64,000 nt of DNA from Pseudomonas alcaligenes (GTDB taxonomy: Bacteria; Pseudomonadota; Gammaproteobacteria; Pseudomonadales; Pseudomonadaceae). Positions within the stretch are counted from its first letter, which is position 1. Each line of letters begins with the position of its first letter. Under the pieces are notes generated by a model. The model had not been told where the DNA came from. It saw only the letters and a program-made list of their open reading frames with translations, and did not search any database. The DNA lies in the NCBI RefSeq assembly GCF_014490745.1, contig NZ_LZEU01000001.1, positions 434,001 to 498,000 on the forward strand, read 5' to 3'. Below, one piece after another: positions 60,268 to 64,000 of the stretch. A program made the position numbers and the translations under genes.

Positions 60268-61335
60268 ATGTCCGTGCTGAAGAACGACCGCTTCCTCCGT
60301 GCCCTGCTCAAGCAACCCGTCGACGTCACGCCGGTGTGGATGATGCGCCAGGCCGGTCGTTACCTGCCGGAATACCGCGCCACCCGGGCCAAGGCCGGTG
60401 ACTTCGTCAGCCTGATGAAGAACCCCGAGCTGGCCTGCGAGGTCACCATCCAGCCGCTGGATCGCTACCCGCAACTGGACGCGGCGATTCTGTTCTCCGA
60501 CATCCTCACCATCCCCGACGCCATGGGCCAGGGCCTGTACTTCGAGACCGGCGAAGGCCCGCGCTTCAAGAAGGTGGTGAGCAGCATGGCCGACATCGAG
60601 GCCCTGCCGATCCCCGATGCCGAACGCGATCTGGGCTACGTGATGGACGGCGTGCGCACCATCCGCCGCGAGCTGAACGGCCGCGTGCCGCTGATTGGCT
60701 TCTCCGGCAGCCCCTGGACCCTGGCCACCTATATGGTCGAAGGCGGCTCCAGCAAGGACTTCCGCAAGTCCAAGGCGATGCTCTACGACAACCCGCAGGC
60801 CATGCACGCCCTGCTCGACAAGCTGGCGCAGTCGGTCACCGTCTACCTCAACGGGCAGATCAAGGCCGGCGCGCAAGCGGTGCAGATCTTCGACTCCTGG
60901 GGCGGCAGCCTGTCGGCAGCGGCCTACCAGGAATTCTCCCTGGCCTACATGCAGAAGATCGTCGACGGTCTGATCCGCGAGCATGACGGCCGCCGGGTGC
61001 CGGTGATCCTGTTCACCAAGGGTGGCGGCCTGTGGCTGGAGTCCATGGCCGAGACCGGTGCCGAGGCCCTGGGCCTGGACTGGACCTGCGACATCGGCAG
61101 CGCCCGCGCCCGCGTCGGCAGCAAGGTGGCCCTGCAGGGCAACATGGATCCGAGCGTGCTGTACGCCAACCCGGCGGCGATCCGCGCCGAGGTGGCGCGC
61201 ATCCTCGCCAGCTTCGGCCAGGGCAGCGGCCAGGTATTCAACCTCGGTCACGGCATCACTCCGGAAGTCGATCCGGAGCACGCCCGCGCCTTCTTCGAAG
61301 CGGTGCATGAGCTGTCGGCGCAGTATCACGGCTGA
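60268..61335 (+). CDS. hemE: Uroporphyrinogen decarboxylase
   Basis: A 355-aa enzyme of heme biosynthesis (uroporphyrinogen III to coproporphyrinogen III). The start at 60268 follows CCAGGAA; the signature [16 protein letters not shown] (22-37) and [13 protein letters not shown] are intact, and the C-terminus [15 protein letters not shown] is typical. The upstream extension of the open frame was rejected. Confidence 0.97.
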   Translation: MSVLKNDRFLRALLKQPVDVTPVWMMRQAGRYLPEYRATRAKAGDFVSLMKNPELACEVTIQPLDRYPQLDAAILFSDILTIPDAMGQGLYFETGEGPRFKKVVSSMADIEALPIPDAERDLGYVMDGVRTIRRELNGRVPLIGFSGSPWTLATYMVEGGSSKDFRKSKAMLYDNPQAMHALLDKLAQSVTVYLNGQIKAGAQAVQIFDSWGGSLSAAAYQEFSLAYMQKIVDGLIREHDGRRVPVILFTKGGGLWLESMAETGAEALGLDWTCDIGSARARVGSKVALQGNMDPSVLYANPAAIRAEVARILASFGQGSGQVFNLGHGITPEVDPEHARAFFEAVHELSAQYHG

Positions 61336-61375
61336 TCGTCAGCCAATAAGAATGCCTGTTGCAGCGGCGTGTCCT

Positions 61376-61463
61376 TCTCTGGATCTCCGCCTAGGCGGGG
61401 ATTACGAGGCAGAGGGAAAGTCCTCCAGACAACCGTCATTCCCGCGCAGGCGGGAATCCAGAG
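61376..61463. repeat. Inverted pair of ATTCCCGC…GCGGGAAT-type repeats
   Basis: Right copy: GTCATTCCCGCGCAGGCGGG followed by AATCCAGAG (61435-61463). Left copy, opposite orientation and diverged: CTCTGGATCTCCGCCTAGGC followed by GGGGATTACGAG (61376-61407). Each is itself a small palindrome; the design matches the widespread dRS3/REP-like family with TCATTCCCGC and GCGGGAATCCAG ends. Confidence 0.6.
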
Positions 61464-61525
61464 GCGGTTGCCAGATTCAGAGAGTGGGGGCTTGATCACG
61501 CAACATGTAACGGGACATAGCCAAT

Positions 61526-61552
61526 AAAAGGGCCGCTCATGCGGCCCTTTTC
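61526..61552. terminator. Terminator shared by hemE and the convergent lipoprotein gene
   Basis: AAAAGGGCCGC and GCGGCCCTTTT, 11-bp perfect arms around TCAT; the following TCTTTTA overlaps the stop codon of the minus-strand gene. Confidence 0.9.
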
Positions 61553-61554
61553 TT

Positions 61555-62013
61555 TTACGGCGTCGCTCTCGGCACTTCAGCCAGCATCTGGTCGATCACC
61601 GGGGTCATCTTGGTTTCCGTGCTCTGCCACTTCTTCACCGCCAGCAGGCCGCGGCCGCGGAAGCGGTAGTAGGCGCTGGCGAGCAGCTGTCCTTGCGAGT
61701 CGCGGATATTCAGCTCGGCCAGTGACAGGTAGGTCACCACCGACCAGGAGCGCTTGGCGGTGTAGGTGAGCACGGCCGGGCACTGGCTGTCGCTGGCCTG
61801 CTGGATGCGTCGGGTGCGGATGCCGTGACGGGCGAAGCCGCGCTCCACCACGCCGAGAAAGTCGTCGACCTGCACCGCCGGGTTTTCCTCGATGCACACC
61901 TGGGGGCTGGCGGTTTTCAGCGGCTCGACGCGAATCACCGTGCAGGCGCTGCTGAGGCTGCACAGGGCGAGGAGCAGAGGCAGGCGGAACAGATGCTGCG
62001 GGATGCGGGGCAT
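61555..62013 (-). CDS. Sbal_3080-like lipoprotein
   Basis: A 152-aa lipoprotein (start MPRIPQHLFRLPLLLAL, lipobox LSSAC). The mature part TVIRVEPL, QVCIEENPAVQVDDFLGVV, CPAVLTYTAKRSWSVVTYLS resembles the Sbal_3080 family, whose function is not known to me. The start at 62013 was chosen for the signal sequence. It is in the same direction as, and 132 bp from, the following secreted-protein gene. Confidence 0.7.
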   Translation of the reverse strand: MPRIPQHLFRLPLLLALCSLSSACTVIRVEPLKTASPQVCIEENPAVQVDDFLGVVERGFARHGIRTRRIQQASDSQCPAVLTYTAKRSWSVVTYLSLAELNIRDSQGQLLASAYYRFRGRGLLAVKKWQSTETKMTPVIDQMLAEVPRATP

Positions 62014-62145
62014 GGGCGGCTTCCTGAGGAATAAGCGCCTGACATGCCGCCTGGCGGCCACTACGTCAGCGACGGTGATGTCCGCCCGCCGGCTGGTCGG
62101 TGCGGCGGGCGAACCGGGCCGGCGCGAGCGCCGGCAGGCCGCGTA

Positions 62146-62589
62146 TTACTTGACGTTGGCCAGGTCGGCCTTCAGCGCAACGCCCGCCATGATGGCGCCG
62201 GCATGGCACTCGTAGTTGCTGGCGTTGGAGTAGGGCACGTTCTTGTAGTTGCTCATGATGTTGACCACGGCATTGGCGCCGGCCTGCTTGGCCGCGTTCT
62301 GCAGGCGGATCAGCGCCGATTGCAGGGCCCAGGAGCAGGCACCTTCGTCGCTCTTGTTGAAGGCGTTGGTCTTCTGGCTGGTGGTGACACCGGATTTGAC
62401 CACGCTGACGGTGCCGGCCGGCTTGGTGCCTGCCAGGTAGAACTTGACGCTGCCATCCAGGCGCCCGGCGTTGGTGGCTTCCTGCACGGCGGCCTGGAAG
62501 TCCGGGTACAGGGTGGTATCGCGAGCCTGGCTGATGGCGGGAACGGCTGCGAGGATCAGTGCAGCGAGGGTCCAGTTTTTCAGTTTCAT
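62146..62589 (-). CDS. Small secreted protein of unknown function
   Basis: A 147-aa exported protein: signal MKLKNWTLAALILAAVPAIS, cleaved near SQA. The mature domain has FQAAVQEATNAGRLDGSVKF, then GACSWALQSALIRLQNAAKQ, GANAVVNIMSNYKN and YECHAGAIMAGVALKADL. The two Cys (in ACSW and YECH) could form a disulfide. The GANAVVNI pattern recalls YbjQ/heavy-metal-binding-like folds. Proteins like this are, as I recall, often found beside aryl-polyene clusters under a misleading 'excinuclease' label; nothing here suggests DNA repair. Confidence 0.65.
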   Translation of the reverse strand: MKLKNWTLAALILAAVPAISQARDTTLYPDFQAAVQEATNAGRLDGSVKFYLAGTKPAGTVSVVKSGVTTSQKTNAFNKSDEGACSWALQSALIRLQNAAKQAGANAVVNIMSNYKNVPYSNASNYECHAGAIMAGVALKADLANVK

Positions 62590-62724
62590 GGTCGTCTCCT
62601 TGACGATGAGTGCTTCACAGGGTTTTCGGGATAGCAGGTGCAGGGTGCCGGCGGGCGTTCGACCCAGCGATTGTAGTCACGCTGCTGGTGGCCGTTGCGC
62701 CGACCTGGCCGCTGGGCGTCATGC

Positions 62725-63951
62725 TCAGCTCCAGCGCCGGAAGATCAGCGAGGTGTTGACCCCGCCGAAGGCGAAGTTGTTGTTCATCACGTACTGGTGG
62801 CTCATCGAGCGGAACTCGCCGCGCAGGTAGTCCAGCTCGCCGCATTCCGGGTCGACGTTGTCCAGGTTGAGGGTGTAGACGTAGCTGTCGCTGTTCATCA
62901 TCTCGATGCTGAACCAGGACTCCAGCGCACCGCAGGCGCCCAGGGTGTGGCCGAAGAAGCTCTTCTGCGAGCTGATCGGCATGCGCGGGCCGAACAGGCT
63001 GCTGGTGGCCAGGCTCTCGGCCACGTCGCCCTGGGCGGTGGCGGTGCCGTGGCCGTTGACGTAGCCGATGGCCGCCGGTTCCAGGCCGGCATCTTCCAGG
63101 GCCAGCTCCATGGCGCCACGCATGGTCGCCTGCTCCGGCTTGGTGGCGTGGATGCCGTCGGAGTTGCAGCCGAAGCCGACGATCTCGGCGTGGATGGTCG
63201 CCCCGCGCGCCAGGGCATGCTCCAGTTCTTCCAGCACCAGGATGCCGGCGCCCTCGCCGATCACCAGGCCGTCGCGGCCGGCGTCGTAGGGGCGTGGCGA
63301 CAGGTGCGGGGTGTCGTTCTTCAGGCTGGTGGCGTAGAGCGCGTCGAACACCATGGCCTCGGTCGGGCACAGCTCCTCGGCGCCGCCGGCCAGCATCATC
63401 TTCAGGCGGCCGAACTTGATCGCCTCGTAGGCGTAGCCGATGCCCTGGCTGCCGCTGGTGCAGGCGCTCGAGGTGGGGATCAGGCGGCCCTTGAGGCCGA
63501 AGAAGATGCTGATATTGGCCGCCGTGGTGTGCGGCATCATGCGGATATAGGAGTTGGCGTTAAGGCCGTCTGCTACGGAATTGAGCAGCATATTGCCGAA
63601 CGCCTTGATCTCGTCGGTGCTGCCGGTGGACGAGCCGCAGGCCACGCCCATGCGCCCGTCCTGGATGCACGGGTCGCCGAGCAGGCCAGCGTGCTCCAGG
63701 GCGCGCTCTGCGGCGTACACCGCCAGCTTGGAGACGCGGCCCATGCTGCGGGTCTGCTTGCGCGTCCAGTGCTTGGGCTGAACGAAGTCGTCCACCGGGC
63801 CGCCCAGGCGGGTGTTCAGCTCGCTGAAACGATCCCACTCGTCCATCCGGCGGATACCGCTCTTGCCCGCCCGGAAATTGGCCGAGATGGTCGGCCAGTC
63901 GCTGCCCAGCGAGGTGATACCGGCCATCCCGGTGACGACTACACGTTTCAT
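62725..63951 (-). CDS. Beta-ketoacyl-ACP synthase of aryl-polyene type (ApeR-like)
   Basis: A 408-aa ketosynthase with Cys in TSSACTSGSQGIGYAYEA, His in NGHGTATAQGD and His in KSFFGHTLGACG: full Cys-His-His triad. It begins MKRVVVTGMAGITSLG and its ATG overlaps the stop of a FabG-like reductase (TGATG). That order, reductase then ketosynthase at the end of an operon, is the ApeQ–ApeR end of aryl-polyene clusters. The rest of the cluster would lie to the right of the window. A FabF paralogue of a different pathway is the alternative. Confidence 0.8.
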   Translation of the reverse strand: MKRVVVTGMAGITSLGSDWPTISANFRAGKSGIRRMDEWDRFSELNTRLGGPVDDFVQPKHWTRKQTRSMGRVSKLAVYAAERALEHAGLLGDPCIQDGRMGVACGSSTGSTDEIKAFGNMLLNSVADGLNANSYIRMMPHTTAANISIFFGLKGRLIPTSSACTSGSQGIGYAYEAIKFGRLKMMLAGGAEELCPTEAMVFDALYATSLKNDTPHLSPRPYDAGRDGLVIGEGAGILVLEELEHALARGATIHAEIVGFGCNSDGIHATKPEQATMRGAMELALEDAGLEPAAIGYVNGHGTATAQGDVAESLATSSLFGPRMPISSQKSFFGHTLGACGALESWFSIEMMNSDSYVYTLNLDNVDPECGELDYLRGEFRSMSHQYVMNNNFAFGGVNTSLIFRRWS

Positions 63952-64000
63952 CAACACAACCCACCGTTAACCGCGAGAACCTGGCGGGTAATGTACGCCG
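63951..64000 (-). CDS. FabG-like 3-ketoacyl-ACP reductase, C-terminal fragment (ApeQ-like)
   Basis: Only 16 codons and the TGA are in the window. The tail AYITRQVLAVNGGLC matches the C-terminus of FabG-type short-chain reductases (the family ends in ...VNGGM/LC). Its TGA overlaps the ATG of the following ketosynthase (TGATG), so the two are coupled. The main part lies beyond the right edge. Confidence 0.7.
   Translation of the reverse strand, partial: AYITRQVLAVNGGLC

Overview
The window is GC-rich, gene-dense chromosomal DNA from a Pseudomonas, close to the P. aeruginosa/P. alcaligenes/P. resinovorans side of the genus. The assignment rests on protein similarity and on long runs of remembered P. 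aeruginosa gene order: fbp–DUF924–lipoprotein–blc; pip–dtd; UPF0158–HBM chemoreceptor–rsmE–tatCBA–hisEI–ubiB–ubiJ–ubiE–PHA genes–hslUV–SPOR–argS–priA–rpmE–nuclease–M48 protease–malic enzyme–ponA–pilMNOPQ–aroKB–damX–gltBD–hemE. I saw no rRNA, tRNA, CRISPR array, prophage or transposase gene.

Layout. 1–1552: tail of fbp, a DUF924 gene and two lipoproteins (DUF3862 and Blc lipocalin). 1556–10564: an accessory lipid/polyketide-type locus. A plus-strand operon (DarA-like flavodoxin-fold protein, DarB-like ketosynthase III, unknown 135-aa protein, BtrH-like cysteine acyltransferase) runs head-on into a minus-strand operon (hot-dog dehydratase, ABC ATPase, ABC-2 permease, acyl carrier protein, ketosynthase, half-size ketosynthase without the active Cys). 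A DUF2141 gene and an isoprenylcysteine-methyltransferase-like gene flank it. Nearly all genes in both arms overlap or abut, so they look like two co-ordinated transcription units making, tailoring and exporting one acyl/aryl product. This is the best candidate for an undescribed system. 10577–15464: a lipoprotein, proline iminopeptidase, D-Tyr-tRNA deacylase and a three-gene polar amino-acid ABC importer, with two copies of a dispersed ~120-bp repeat. 15511–24218: housekeeping (chemoreceptor, rsmE, Tat export, histidine biosynthesis, ubiquinone biosynthesis); a 267-bp palindromic element sits exactly between ubiE and ubiJ. 24333–31466: complete medium-chain-length polyhydroxyalkanoate (PHA) locus: phasins phaI/phaF, regulator phaD, synthases phaC2/phaC1, depolymerase phaZ, and a textbook -24/-12 sigma-54 promoter before phaC1. 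31597–42824: hslUV protease, argS, priA, rpmE, nuclease, M48 protease, malic enzyme. 42886–54138: ponA divergent from pilMNOPQ–aroK–aroB–damX. 54138–61335: gltBD and hemE. 61555–64000: two small exported proteins, then the end of an aryl-polyene-type cluster (ketosynthase and the tail of a FabG-like reductase) running off the right edge.

The window therefore combines carbon storage (PHA), cell-envelope assembly (PBP1a, type IV pili, DamX, Tat) and two separate type II fatty-acid/polyketide-like loci. All calls come from reading sequence and motifs; no database search was run, and statements about gene order in other strains come from memory.
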